A DNA stretch of 23,458 nucleotides from an uncultured Steroidobacteraceae bacterium (GCA_955652795.1 CATPBQ010000295.1:1-23458), one strand, 5' to 3'. Shown: positions 9,060-18,116, counted from the first letter of the stretch. Program-made: numbers and translations. The notes: generated from the sequence alone by a model not told the origin.

Positions 9060-9089
9060 GCCGCCCTTTTCGCTTCCCGGACCGCGTAC

Positions 9090-9419
9090 ATGAATGCCTT
9101 GATCCCCGACGCCTGGGCGCAGGCGACACCCGGCGCCCCCGGCGGCCAGTTCCAGTTCGCGCTGCTCATGGCGGCGTTCATCGCCCTGTTTTATTTCATG
9201 CTGATCCGTCCGCAGCAGAAGCGCGCCAAGGAGCACCAGGCGCTCGTGTCGAAGCTCGCGGCCGGGGATGAGGTGGTGACCACCGGAGGCCTGCTCGGGC
9301 GGGTCACCGATGTGGGCGACACCTTCATTACCCTCGAGATCGCCGAGGGCGTGCGCGTCAAGGTGCAGAAGGTCCAGATCGCCCAGCTGATGCCCAAGGG
9401 CACCCTGAAAAGCGCCTGA
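9090..9419 (+). CDS. yajC: Sec translocon accessory subunit YajC
   Basis: Inner-membrane protein of 109 residues that associates with SecD and SecF. One membrane segment at about residues 22-40 is followed directly by the signature RPQQKRAKEHQ, then GDEVVTTGGLLGRVTDVGDT, a small beta domain exposed to the cytoplasm. The ATG at 9090 gives the usual short N-terminus with no cleaved signal. secD follows after 2 bp. The family and its position between tgt and secD make the call secure. Confidence 0.96.
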   Translation: MNALIPDAWAQATPGAPGGQFQFALLMAAFIALFYFMLIRPQQKRAKEHQALVSKLAAGDEVVTTGGLLGRVTDVGDTFITLEIAEGVRVKVQKVQIAQLMPKGTLKSA

Positions 9420-9421
9420 CC

Positions 9422-11293
9422 ATGCTCGAATACGCCCGCTGGAAATACATCCTGGTTGCGGCGGTGCTGCTGCTGGCCACGTTGTTCGCGCTGCCGAACG
9501 TGTTCGGCGAAGACCCCGCGCTGCAGGTGGCGCGCAAGGACCACAACCCGGTGACCACCGAGGCCTCCCAGGCGGTGGAGACGTTCCTGCGGCAGCGCGG
9601 TATTCGCTTCGATCGGAGCTACATCGACAGCGGGCGCCTCATGGTGCGCTTCGCCAACGTGGCCGATCAGCTGGCGGCGCGCGACGCCGTCAACGACCAG
9701 CTCAAGGACACCTACATCACCGCGCTGTCGTTTGCGCCGCGCACGCCAGCAGCCCTGCGCGCGCTCGGCCTGCGCCCAATGCCCCTGGGGCTCGATCTGC
9801 GCGGCGGCCTGTATCTGCTCTACCAGGTGGACGTGAATGCCGCGGTCAGCCAGGCGCTCGAGGGCTACGCGCAGGATGCGCGGCGGGCGCTCGCCGCCGC
9901 CAACATCCCGGTGAAGGACGTGATCACCGTCGCGTTGGGGAGCGAGCGAGCCAATGCCGTGCGCGTGGTGTTGCCTCCCGAAGCCGACGTCAATGCCGCG
10001 CGCAACGCCCTCACTCAGCCGCTGGCGGGGTTGTCCGTCAGCAACGAGAGTCTTGCCAGCGGCTCGGCCCTTACCGGCGTCATGACCCCCGCGCAGATCC
10101 GTGAGCGCCAGGACTATGCGATCCAGCAGAACATCACCACGCTGCGCAACCGCGTGAACGAGCTCGGCGTGTCCGAGCCGATCGTGCAGCGCCAGGGGAT
10201 CGACCGCATCAACGTGCAGCTGCCGGGCGTGCAGAACTCGGCCGAAGTGAAGGACATTCTCGGCCGGGTGGCGACCCTGGAGTTCCGTCTCGAGGACATG
10301 CAGAACAATGCCTTCGAGGCGATGCAGTCGGGACGGGCGCCGCTCGGCTCCAAGCTCTACACCCACACGCGCTTCGGTCGCCCGGTACTGCTGAAGCGCG
10401 AGGTGATTGCCACCGGTGACCAGCTCACCAACGCCACCACCGGCCAGTCGCAGGAAGGTCCGGCGGTGAACATCAAGCTCGATGCGCGCGCCGGCGAGAA
10501 CATGCTGAAGACCACGCGCCAGAACCTCAACAAACGCATGGCAGTGGTGCTGATCGAAAAGCGTCGCGAGAGCAGCGAGGTCAACGGCAGGAACGTAACC
10601 CGCGATGTGACCGACGAGGAGGTCATCAACGACGCCACCATCCGCGGCGTGTTCAGCAACAACTTCCAGATTACCGGGCTTGCCGCTGGCGAGGCGCGCG
10701 AGCTGGCGCTGCTGCTGCGCTCGGGCTCGCTGGCGACGGTGATCTATCCGATCGAGGAGCGCGCCGTGGGCCCCAGTCTCGGGCGCGACAACATCGACAA
10801 GGGCGTTACCGCGCTGATCGTGGGCATGGCGGGCGTGTTCCTGTTCATGGCGATCTATTACCGCACCTTCGGCCTGGTGGCCGATCTGGTGTTGCTCGCC
10901 AATGTCGTGCTGCTGACGGCGCTGCTGTCGATGATGCGCGCCTCGCTGTCGCTGCCCGGTATCGCCGGCATCATCCTCACCGTCGGCATGGCGGTGGACG
11001 CCAACGTGCTGATCTACGAGCGCATCCGCGAGGAGATCCGCAAGGGCGTGTCGCCGCAGGCGGCGATCCGTGCCGGCTTCGAGAAGGCCTTTTCGGCGAT
11101 TGCGGATTCCAACATCACCACGCTGATCGCAGGCGTGGTGCTGTGGGTGTTCGGCACCGGGCCGATCCGCGGCTTCGCCATCGTACTGACGCTCGGCATC
11201 GCGACCTCGATGTTCACCTCGCTGATGGGCAGCCGTGCGCTGCTCACCCTCATGTACGGCGGGCGGCGCAAGATCGCGCGCCTGTCAATCTGA
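9422..11293 (+). CDS. secD: Protein translocase subunit SecD
   Basis: A 623-residue RND-family membrane protein that, with SecF, uses proton motive force to complete export through SecYEG. There is one N-terminal membrane segment (about 7-25), then a large periplasmic region containing LGLDLRGGLYLLYQVDVN and the P1 head. The C-terminal five-helix bundle starts near VGPSLGRDNIDKGVTALIVG and carries GMAVDANVLIYERIREE, the conserved Asp/Arg proton-pathway region. Length is close to E. coli SecD (615). The ATG lies 2 bp after the yajC stop, consistent with coupled translation. Confidence 0.98.
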   Translation: MLEYARWKYILVAAVLLLATLFALPNVFGEDPALQVARKDHNPVTTEASQAVETFLRQRGIRFDRSYIDSGRLMVRFANVADQLAARDAVNDQLKDTYITALSFAPRTPAALRALGLRPMPLGLDLRGGLYLLYQVDVNAAVSQALEGYAQDARRALAAANIPVKDVITVALGSERANAVRVVLPPEADVNAARNALTQPLAGLSVSNESLASGSALTGVMTPAQIRERQDYAIQQNITTLRNRVNELGVSEPIVQRQGIDRINVQLPGVQNSAEVKDILGRVATLEFRLEDMQNNAFEAMQSGRAPLGSKLYTHTRFGRPVLLKREVIATGDQLTNATTGQSQEGPAVNIKLDARAGENMLKTTRQNLNKRMAVVLIEKRRESSEVNGRNVTRDVTDEEVINDATIRGVFSNNFQITGLAAGEARELALLLRSGSLATVIYPIEERAVGPSLGRDNIDKGVTALIVGMAGVFLFMAIYYRTFGLVADLVLLANVVLLTALLSMMRASLSLPGIAGIILTVGMAVDANVLIYERIREEIRKGVSPQAAIRAGFEKAFSAIADSNITTLIAGVVLWVFGTGPIRGFAIVLTLGIATSMFTSLMGSRALLTLMYGGRRKIARLSI

Positions 11294-11341
11294 CCGGCGC
11301 GCACCGCAAGCCCCAGGGGACCTGAGCCTCAAGGACCACAA

Positions 11342-12277
11342 GTGGAATTTTTCAGCCATCAGACCAGCTATCCGTTCATGGCCACGCGCAAAGTGTGGTA
11401 CACGCTGTCAGCCGTGCTCATGATCGTGTCGCTGGCGTCGTTCTTCACGCGCGGCGTTAATCTTACTATCGACTTCACCGGCGGCGTCAGCGCCGAGGTC
11501 CGCTTCCCGCACGCCATCAACGTCGATGAGGTGCGCACCCGGCTGGCCGCCGCGGGCTTTCGCGAGCCGCAGGTACAGAACTTCGGCTCCTCGCGCGACA
11601 TCGCCATCCGCCTGCCACCGGACCCCAAGCAGACGGCGACCGAGACTCGCGCGCGCCTGGAGGCGGTGCTCACCGGCATCGACGCGGCCGCCCAGGTGGC
11701 GCAGCTGGATGTCGTCGGCCCGCAGGTGGGGAGCGAGCTGCGGGTGAGCGCCATGTGGGCGCTGTTCTTCACGCTGGTGCTGATTTTCCTGTATATCGCG
11801 TTCCGCTTTCACACCTGGCGGCTGTCGCTCGGCGCGATCCTCGCAGTCATCCACGATCCGATCCTGGTGCTGGGCTTCTTTTCGATCACCCAGATGCCGT
11901 TCGACCTGGCGGTGGTGGCGGCGATTCTCGCCGTCATCGGCTACTCGCTGAACGACACCGTGGTGGTGTTTGACCGGATCCGCGAGCGCTTCGAGACCAA
12001 CCGCCGCTCGCCGCCCGATGTGGTGCTCGACCAGTCGATCAATCAGACACTGTCGCGCACCATCATGACCAAGGTGGTCACCTCCATCGTGGTGGTGGCG
12101 CTGCTGTTCCTGGGCGGTGCGGTGCTCAAGGGCTTCTCCGCGGCGCTGTTGATCGGCATCATCGCCGGCACCTACTCTTCGATCTACATCTCCAGCGCCA
12201 TCGCGCTCGACTTCGGGCTGACCGCCGAACATGTGTTCCCGACGGTGAAGAAGGCGGCGTTTGATCACCTGCCGTAG
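11342..12277 (+). CDS. secF: Protein translocase subunit SecF
   Basis: A 311-residue partner of SecD with six predicted membrane helices. Helix 1 lies at about residues 18-36, TIDFTGGVSAEVRF opens the periplasmic region, and VIGYSLNDTVVVFDRIRERF is the family signature in the C-terminal bundle. It starts at GTG 11342 with AAGGA 6 nt upstream, 48 bp after secD. It ends at TAG 12275-12277. The same frame continues open into the TerC-like gene, which is unusual. Confidence 0.97.
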   Translation: MEFFSHQTSYPFMATRKVWYTLSAVLMIVSLASFFTRGVNLTIDFTGGVSAEVRFPHAINVDEVRTRLAAAGFREPQVQNFGSSRDIAIRLPPDPKQTATETRARLEAVLTGIDAAAQVAQLDVVGPQVGSELRVSAMWALFFTLVLIFLYIAFRFHTWRLSLGAILAVIHDPILVLGFFSITQMPFDLAVVAAILAVIGYSLNDTVVVFDRIRERFETNRRSPPDVVLDQSINQTLSRTIMTKVVTSIVVVALLFLGGAVLKGFSAALLIGIIAGTYSSIYISSAIALDFGLTAEHVFPTVKKAAFDHLP

Positions 12278-12292
12278 CGGAGTGCGGGTACG

Positions 12293-13009
12293 CTGATCGC
12301 CGATCCGCACGTCTGGCTGGCGTTCATCACGCTGTCGCTGCTCGAGATCGTTCTCGGCATCGACAACGTCATCTTCCTCTCCATCCTGGTACAGCGGCTG
12401 CCGGCGCGGCTGCAGCACAGGGCGCGCCTTGGCGGGCTCGCGCTGGCGATGGTGACGCGCATCGCCCTGTTGTTCTCGATCGTGTGGCTCACGCGTCTGG
12501 TGCAACCGTGGCTGCACGTAGCGGGCCGCAGCTTCTCGGGGCGGGATGTGGTGTTGCTGCTCGGCGGGCTGTTCCTGCTCGCCAAGAGCGTGCTCGAGAT
12601 CCACCAGACGCTCGAGGGGCCGCCCCCGGATGCCGGCCGGGCGCGGCTGCGCGGCCAGCTGATGGCGGTGATCGTGCAGATCGGGCTCATCGATATCGTG
12701 TTCTCGCTCGATTCGGTGTTCACGGCGGTGGGGCTGGTGAGGGAGCTGCCCATCATGGTGGCCGCGATCGTGGCGGCGATCGTGGTGATGATGTGGGTGT
12801 CGGGTTCGATCAGCGCTTTCATCGCGCGCTACCCGACCATCAAGATGCTGGCGCTGGCGTTCCTGCTGCTGATCGGGGTCGCGCTCATCGCAGAAGGCCT
12901 GCACCTCGAGATCCCGAAGGGCTACCTGTATTTCGCGATGGCGTTCGCGGTGGTGGTGGAGCTGATCAACGTGCGCCTGCGGCGCCGGCTGGACGATCGT
13001 CGGCACTGA
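12293..13009 (+). CDS. TerC/YgdQ-family integral membrane protein, non-canonical start
   Basis: A polytopic membrane protein of about 238 residues with several hydrophobic helices. The signature LEIVLGIDNVIFLSIL near the N-terminus and GLIDIVFSLDSVFTAVGL in the middle hold the paired acidic residues characteristic of TerC proteins, a family linked to metal-ion export or tellurite resistance. Homology clearly begins before the first ATG (12449), at about DPHVWLAFITL. Between the secF stop and that point the frame has no ATG, GTG or TTG. CTG 12293 is the only plausible start, with GGAG 10 nt before it, and it gives the usual family length. It is in the same frame as secF, 15 nt after its TAG. 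Family assignment is firm; the start is uncertain. Confidence 0.85.
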   Translation: MIADPHVWLAFITLSLLEIVLGIDNVIFLSILVQRLPARLQHRARLGGLALAMVTRIALLFSIVWLTRLVQPWLHVAGRSFSGRDVVLLLGGLFLLAKSVLEIHQTLEGPPPDAGRARLRGQLMAVIVQIGLIDIVFSLDSVFTAVGLVRELPIMVAAIVAAIVVMMWVSGSISAFIARYPTIKMLALAFLLLIGVALIAEGLHLEIPKGYLYFAMAFAVVVELINVRLRRRLDDRRH

Positions 13010-13094
13010 GCCTGAGCCGGTGCGAAGCCGAGGCGTCGGCGGCGGGGTCCTGGGGTGCCGGTCAGAGCGTAGCGCGGCTCGCGGCCGCCGCGCG

Positions 13095-14576
13095 TCAGGC
13101 GGGACGAGGGTTCGCGGCTGCGCCGTTGGCGGCCTGGCCCACGCAGCTGTGCCGGTAGCCGTACAACACGTAGATGATCACGCCGATCGCGGTCCACACC
13201 ACCAGCCGCACCCAGGTCGCGGTTCCGAGCGACGCCATCATCAAGCCGCACACCGCGGCGCCGGCAATGCAGGTGAACCACGGCCACGGGGCGCGGAACG
13301 GGCGCGGCAGGTCGGGGCGTGTCCGTCGCAGCACCAGCACGCCGATGCACACCGTGACGAAGGCCGCCAGAGTGCCGATCGATACCAGGTGGCCGAGGAG
13401 GCCGACCGGGAACAGGCCGCCGATAAGCGCGGCCGACATGCCGGTTACGACGGTGCCGGTCGAAGGGGTGCGGAAGCGCGGATGCACCCGGCCGAAGAAC
13501 GGCGGCAGCAGGCCATCGCGCGCCATGGCGAAGAAAATACGCGCCTGCGCGATGGTCATGACCAGCATGACCGAGGTCATGCCGGCGACCGCGCCGAGTT
13601 TCACCGGGATACCCAGCCAGTGCAGACCGGGGTACTTGTCGAGGGCCAGCGCCACCGGCGCCGGCACGTTGAGCTCGGTGTAACTCACCATGCCGGTGAG
13701 CACGGTGGCGACGAGCACATAAAGGATCGTGCAGACGACGAGGCTCGCGAGGATGCCGATGGGCATGTCGCGCTGCGGGTTCTTGGACTCCTGGGCCGCC
13801 GTGGAGATGGCATCGAAACCGATGTAGGCGAAGAAGATGACGCCCGAAGCAGCCAGGATGCCGCTCAGACCGTATTTACCCCACGAACCGGCGTTGGGTG
13901 GTATGAACGGGTGCCAGTTGTCGGTGTTGATATAACTCACGCCGAAGAGGATGAACAATACGATCACCGTGACCTTGATGGTGACGATGACTGAGTTGAA
14001 GACGGCCGACTGCTTGATGCCGATGTAACAGATGGTGGCAATGGCGGCGACGATCAGTATGGCGGGCAGGTTGATGATGGCCCCGGTGAATCGCAGGTGC
14101 AGCGCGTCCGCACCCTGATCGAGCGGCGCGTGCGAGAGCGCGTCAGGGATGTGAAGGTGCAGCTGGTCGAGCAGGCTGACCGCGTAACCCGACCAGCCGA
14201 CCGACACGGTCGCGACCGCAAACAGGTATTCGAGGACGAGATTCCAGCCGATGAACCAGGCGATGCCCTCCCCGAGGGTGGCGTACGAATAGGAGTAGGC
14301 GCTGCCGGACACCGGGATCATGGCGGCGAACTCGGCATAGCACAGGCCGGCGAAGGTGCAGCCGATTCCCGCGACGATGAACGACAGCGGCAACGCGGGA
14401 CCGGCGTTGTTGGCGGCCGCGACGCCGGTGAGCACGAAAATACCGGTGCCGATCACGCCGCCGATGCCGAGCAGCGTCAGCTGAGTTGCGGTGAGCGCGC
14501 GGCGCAGCTGGTTGCCGGTGGATTCCTGCTCGTGCAGCTCGGCGATGGACTTGGTCGCAAGGAGTTGTCGCGCCAT
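13095..14576 (-). CDS. APC-superfamily amino-acid permease
   Basis: A 493-residue transporter with about 12 or more hydrophobic helices. The N-terminal region has LGIGGVIGTGIFVLTG, the unwound helix-1 substrate-binding signature of the amino acid-polyamine-organocation superfamily. GLCYAEFAAMIPVSGSAYSY follows, and FFAYIGFDAISTAAQESKNP in helix 6 is typical of the cationic amino-acid transporter branch (YfnA/CAT-like). Substrate specificity cannot be read from sequence; basic or branched amino acids are reasonable guesses. The ATG at 14576 gives a family-like cytoplasmic N-terminus. The gene converges on the TerC-like gene with 85 bp between and lies downstream of suhB on the same strand. Confidence 0.92.
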   Translation of the reverse strand: MARQLLATKSIAELHEQESTGNQLRRALTATQLTLLGIGGVIGTGIFVLTGVAAANNAGPALPLSFIVAGIGCTFAGLCYAEFAAMIPVSGSAYSYSYATLGEGIAWFIGWNLVLEYLFAVATVSVGWSGYAVSLLDQLHLHIPDALSHAPLDQGADALHLRFTGAIINLPAILIVAAIATICYIGIKQSAVFNSVIVTIKVTVIVLFILFGVSYINTDNWHPFIPPNAGSWGKYGLSGILAASGVIFFAYIGFDAISTAAQESKNPQRDMPIGILASLVVCTILYVLVATVLTGMVSYTELNVPAPVALALDKYPGLHWLGIPVKLGAVAGMTSVMLVMTIAQARIFFAMARDGLLPPFFGRVHPRFRTPSTGTVVTGMSAALIGGLFPVGLLGHLVSIGTLAAFVTVCIGVLVLRRTRPDLPRPFRAPWPWFTCIAGAAVCGLMMASLGTATWVRLVVWTAIGVIIYVLYGYRHSCVGQAANGAAANPRPA

Positions 14577-14673
14577 GGAACCCCCGATTTTTCGCGAAGG
14601 ACTCTACACAAGCGATCCGTGGAAAGCGAGCCAACCGCGCGCTGACCTGAGCTGCCGGCAGCACGCGATCGCA

Positions 14674-15474
14674 TCAGCGGCTGCGCAGCGCCTCGGGGAC
14701 ATGCGGCGCGAGCAGCTCCACAAGCGCGGCGTATACCCTGGGAGTGCCGGCGACGATGTGACCCTCCTGGCGGTATTCGGCACCGTCGAGCGTGCCGATG
14801 CGCCCGCCGGCCTCCTGGATGAGGAGCGTCCCGGCGGCGGTGTCCCACGCGGCCAGGCCGATTTCCCAGAACCCATCGACGCGCCCGGCCGCGACATAGG
14901 CGAGATCGAGCGCCGCGGCTCCGGGGCGGCGCACGCCGGCGACCTGCAGCGTGACCGCTTTCAACATGGCGAGGTACGCATCCAGGTAGCGCGTGTTGGC
15001 GCGATAGGGAAAGCCGGTCGCGATGAGCGCGCCCTCCAGCGTACGCGCCTTGCTCACGCGCATGCGGCGATTGTCCAGGTGTGCGCCCGCGCCGCGGCTG
15101 GCGGTGAACAGCTCCCCACGCATCGGGTCGTAGACCACCGCGTGCTCCAGGCGCCCCCTGACCTGGCAGGCGATCGACACGGCAAACACCGGGAAGCCGT
15201 GCAGGAAATTGGTCGTGCCATCCAGAGGATCGATGATCCACAGGGTATCGTGCTCGCCGCTGCGCCCGCTTTCTTCGGCGAGAAACGCATGATGGGGATA
15301 GAGCCGGCGGATGCTGCCGATGATCTCCTGCTCGGCCGCGTGGTCCACCTCGGTGACGAAGTCGTTGCTCCCCTTGGAGGAGACGGTCAGCGACTCCAGG
15401 CGGTTGAGGCTGCGGATGATGATCTCGCCGGCGCGGCGTGCGGCCCGCACGGCGATGTTGAGAAGCGGCTGCAC
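14674..15474 (-). CDS. suhB: Inositol-monophosphatase family protein SuhB
   Basis: Mg-dependent inositol monophosphatase fold. In E. coli SuhB also joins the rRNA antitermination complex. The 266 residues match the family (E. coli 267). Metal-binding motifs are visible: EES at about 67-69, WIIDPLDGTTNFLHGFP at about 79-95 (D82, D85), and WDTAAGTLLIQEAGG near residue 210. Start GTG 15474 gives MQPLLNIAVRAARRAGEIII, the usual N-terminus; AAGGA lies only 2 nt upstream, closer than ideal. The open frame runs further upstream to 15717 but only as arginine-rich antisense of trmJ. It is divergent from trmJ across 47 bp. Confidence 0.95.
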   Translation of the reverse strand: MQPLLNIAVRAARRAGEIIIRSLNRLESLTVSSKGSNDFVTEVDHAAEQEIIGSIRRLYPHHAFLAEESGRSGEHDTLWIIDPLDGTTNFLHGFPVFAVSIACQVRGRLEHAVVYDPMRGELFTASRGAGAHLDNRRMRVSKARTLEGALIATGFPYRANTRYLDAYLAMLKAVTLQVAGVRRPGAAALDLAYVAAGRVDGFWEIGLAAWDTAAGTLLIQEAGGRIGTLDGAEYRQEGHIVAGTPRVYAALVELLAPHVPEALRSR

Positions 15475-15521
15475 GGTCCTTAAGCTCGTGTGACCAATCG
15501 GCGGCCAAGCTAGCGTACCAG

Positions 15522-16262
15522 ATGGACTCCCCCGACATTCGCATCGTGCTGGTTGCGCCCTCGCACCCGGGCAACATCGGCGCCGTGGCGCGCGCCATGA
15601 AGAACATGGCCTTGAGCGAGTTGCTGCTCGTGAGGCCCAAGGAGTTCCCGCATCCGGAGGCGACCGCGCGCGCCTCCGGGGCGCACGACGTACTCGCCGG
15701 GGCGCGCATCGTGGCATCGCTCAGCGAGGCGCTGGATGGCTGTGGCTTCGTGGCGGCGACCACCTCGCGCGATCGCGATCAGTACTTCCGGGTGATCGAT
15801 GTGCGCGAGGCGGCCGCGCGCATCGTGGCCGAGTCGCGCCGCGCGCCCGCGGCGGTCGTGTTCGGGTCCGAGCGCACCGGGCTCACCAACGAGGAACTCG
15901 AAACGGCGCATGCGCTGATCCGCATACCGGCCAACGCCGCCTACCTGTCACTGAATCTCGCCATGGCCGTGCAGCTGGTGGCGTATGAGCTGTTTCGCGC
16001 CTGCGACAGCGACGCGGCGGCGCACCCGCCGGCCGGGCCACCGCTCGCGAGCGAGCAGGAAATGGCGCGCCTGTACGCGCACTTCGAGCAGGTGCTGGAG
16101 GAGATCGAGTTTCGCGACCGCACCCAGAGCGGCACGCACCTGATGGGTCGCATCCGGCGCTTCCTGCAGCGCGCGGAACTCGATCAGAACGAGGTCAACA
16201 TTCTGCGCGGCATGCTCACGGCGGTACAGAGCCGGCGCCGCCACGCCCGTGCGGAGCGCTAA
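15522..16262 (+). CDS. trmJ: tRNA (cytidine/uridine-32-2'-O)-methyltransferase TrmJ
   Basis: A SPOUT-class methyltransferase that adds a 2'-O-methyl group at position 32 of certain tRNAs. The 246 residues contain IRIVLVAPSHPGNIGAVARA followed by MKNM at the N-terminus. The knot motifs are FGSERTGLTNEEL (about 112-124) and IPANAAYLSLNLAMAVQLVA, which bind SAM. The remaining C-terminal part is helical. The ATG at 15522 has no Shine-Dalgarno; a TAGCGT 5 nt before it could be the -10 of a leaderless transcript. Its TAA is immediately followed by the start of the desulfurase gene. The trmJ-isc order is that of E. coli, but iscR is missing. Confidence 0.94.
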   Translation: MDSPDIRIVLVAPSHPGNIGAVARAMKNMALSELLLVRPKEFPHPEATARASGAHDVLAGARIVASLSEALDGCGFVAATTSRDRDQYFRVIDVREAAARIVAESRRAPAAVVFGSERTGLTNEELETAHALIRIPANAAYLSLNLAMAVQLVAYELFRACDSDAAAHPPAGPPLASEQEMARLYAHFEQVLEEIEFRDRTQSGTHLMGRIRRFLQRAELDQNEVNILRGMLTAVQSRRRHARAER

Positions 16263-17771
16263 GTGAGCGCCGCGGCGCCGCTGTACCTCGACTACGCGGC
16301 CACGACGCCGGTCGATCCCGCCGTGGCCGCAGCCATGAGCGGCTGTCTCACGGCGAGCGGGGACTTCGGCAATCCCTCATCGGCGCACGCCCTGGGTGCG
16401 GTCGCCGCCGCGCGCATCGCTCAGGCGCGTGCGCAGGTCGCAGCCCTCCTGGGGGCGGCGGCGGATGAGATCGTGTTTACTTCCGGCGCTACCGAATCCG
16501 ACAACCTGGCGATCCTCGGGGTCGCGCGCGCCAACGCGGATCGCGGGCGCCACGTCCTGACCGCACGCACCGAGCACAAAGCCGTGCTCGACCCCTGCAA
16601 GCGCCTCGAGAAGGAAGGCTTCAGCGTCACCTATCTCACGCCCGGCCGCTCCGGGCTGATCGAGCCTGCGGCCTTCGCCGCGGCGCTGCGTGCCGACACC
16701 GTGCTGGCCTCGATCATGTACGCGAACAACGAGATCGGCGTGCTGCAGGACCTGGCCGCGATCGGCGCATTGTGCCGCGAGCGCGGCGTCGCCTTGCACA
16801 GCGATTGTGCGCAGGCCGCGGGCAAGGTGCCCTTGGACGTGCACGGGCTGCCCGTCGACTTCGTCTCGATCACGGCTCACAAGATCTATGGCCCCAAAGG
16901 GGTCGGCGCGCTCTACGTGCGCCGCGACGCCAGGGGGCTGGTGCAGCCGCTGATGTACGGCGGGGGACAGGAGCGCTCCTTGCGACCCGGGACGCTGCCC
17001 ACTCACCAGATCGTGGGGTTTGGCCTCGCCTGCGAGCTGGCCGCACGCGAGCTGCCGGCGGAAGGTATGCGGCTCACGGCGCTGCGCGAGCGCCTGTGGG
17101 CGGGACTGGAGGGCCTGGGCGGCACTCACCTGAACGGCGCCGGTGCGCCGCGCCTGCCAGGCATTCTCAGCGTGTCGTTCGAGGGGGTGGAGGGGGAGAG
17201 CCTGGTGACGGGCCTGACGGGACTGGCCGTCTCCACCGGGGCCGCCTGTAACTCGCTCTCCGCCGATCCTTCCTACGTGCTGCGTGCCTTGGGGCGCGAC
17301 ACCCAACTCGCCCAGAGCTCCCTGCGCTTCAGTCTCGGACGTTTCAGCGTCGATGCCGACATCGACTTCGCCTTGAACGCCGTGCGGGCGCAGGTGAGGC
17401 GTCTGCGCGCACTGTCCCCGGCGGCCTGCGGGTCGGGCGGGGAGGGTTTCGGGCCGGCATGCGGGAGCGGCAGCGGCGCCGCCCTCGTGAGCGGCGAGGC
17501 CGGCGGACCGGGGCAGGAGAGCTGGGTGCGGTTTCACCTGCTGGTTGCAGACGACATTGTGAAGGACGCACGTTTTCAGGCCTTCGGCTGCCCCCATACT
17601 ATGGATACGGCAGCCTGGCTGTGCGCCGAGCTGCGCGGGCGCCGGCGCGCCGCGCTGATCCCGGGCACGCCGGCGACCTGGGCCGCCGCCCGCGGGGTTC
17701 CGATCGAGAAACTCGGACGGCTGCTGGTGGTCGAAGATGCACTGCGCGCGTGCCTCTCGCACTGGGCCTGA
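16263..17771 (+). CDS. iscS: Cysteine desulfurase (IscS-like) fused to degenerate IscU-like domain
   Basis: A 502-residue PLP enzyme. Residues 1-385 are IscS-like: LDYAATTPVDP, TSGATESDNLAI, H104, ANNEIGVLQDL, D181, AHKIYGPKG with PLP-lysine K207, and the catalytic loop STGAACNSLSADPSYVLRAL with C329. This part would take sulfur from cysteine. A Gly/Ser/Ala-rich linker (386-418) follows. Residues 419-502 then resemble the C-terminal part of the IscU scaffold: DARFQAFGCPHT holds C443, matching IscU C63, and KLGRLLVVEDALRACL matches its KIHCSILAEDAIKAAI. The IscU Cys37 region is absent and Cys106 is replaced by Arg, so classic cluster assembly on this domain is doubtful. The GTG start directly abuts the trmJ stop. 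iscA follows after 21 bp. Confidence 0.92.
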   Translation: MSAAAPLYLDYAATTPVDPAVAAAMSGCLTASGDFGNPSSAHALGAVAAARIAQARAQVAALLGAAADEIVFTSGATESDNLAILGVARANADRGRHVLTARTEHKAVLDPCKRLEKEGFSVTYLTPGRSGLIEPAAFAAALRADTVLASIMYANNEIGVLQDLAAIGALCRERGVALHSDCAQAAGKVPLDVHGLPVDFVSITAHKIYGPKGVGALYVRRDARGLVQPLMYGGGQERSLRPGTLPTHQIVGFGLACELAARELPAEGMRLTALRERLWAGLEGLGGTHLNGAGAPRLPGILSVSFEGVEGESLVTGLTGLAVSTGAACNSLSADPSYVLRALGRDTQLAQSSLRFSLGRFSVDADIDFALNAVRAQVRRLRALSPAACGSGGEGFGPACGSGSGAALVSGEAGGPGQESWVRFHLLVADDIVKDARFQAFGCPHTMDTAAWLCAELRGRRRAALIPGTPATWAAARGVPIEKLGRLLVVEDALRACLSHWA

Positions 17772-17792
17772 GGCGCTAGAATACGAGGACCG

Positions 17793-18116
17793 ATGGCCAT
17801 CTCACTGACTGAATCCGCTGCAAATCGGGTCAAGAGCTTCCTCGCCGCCCGCGGGCACGGCATCGGCCTGCGGCTCGGTGTGCGCAAGACCGGCTGCTCC
17901 GGCTTTGCCTACGTGATCAACTACGCCGACGGCCCGGCCCCGGGGGACGCCGTGTTCGAAGACCGCGGCGTGCCGGTGTTCGTTGACGGCGCAAGCCTGG
18001 GCCTGCTCGACGGCACGATCGTGGACTTCGTCAAGCAGGGCCTGAACGAGGCCTTCCGCTTCAGAAACCCGAACGTCAAGGGCGAATGCGGCTGCGGGGA
18101 GAGCTTCTCCGTCTGA
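17793..18116 (+). CDS. iscA: Iron-sulfur assembly protein IscA
   Basis: A-type carrier of 107 residues that accepts or delivers Fe-S clusters. The three invariant cysteines are in place: C35 in KTGCSGFAY, and C99 and C101 in GECGCGESF, identical in position to E. coli IscA. The ATG at 17793 has GAGGA upstream, and a -10-like TAGAAT lies at 17777-17782, so an internal promoter is possible. It closes the ISC group here: no hscB, hscA or fdx follows, and the next gene is ndk after 171 bp. IscA is preferred over ErpA because of the linkage to the desulfurase. Confidence 0.93.
   Translation: MAISLTESAANRVKSFLAARGHGIGLRLGVRKTGCSGFAYVINYADGPAPGDAVFEDRGVPVFVDGASLGLLDGTIVDFVKQGLNEAFRFRNPNVKGECGCGESFSV

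Noticed and set aside
11408..13006. 532-codon minus-strand frame opposite secF and the TerC gene
   Set aside because: Extremely His/Gln/Arg/Asp-rich, the typical antisense of hydrophobic membrane-protein codons; it crosses two real genes.
13072..13093. 7-bp stem (GCGCGGC/GCCGCGC) between the convergent TerC and permease genes, as a bidirectional terminator
   Set aside because: No U-tract on either side, and such GC stems are expected by chance at this base composition.
14651..14662. 12-bp perfect palindrome GCTGCCGGCAGC between the permease and suhB genes
   Set aside because: It leaves no loop for a terminator, is single-copy here, and has nothing else pointing to an operator.
16377..17762. 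461-codon minus-strand frame opposite the desulfurase gene
   Set aside because: Antisense shadow with no recognisable motif; the plus-strand frame is a clear PLP enzyme.
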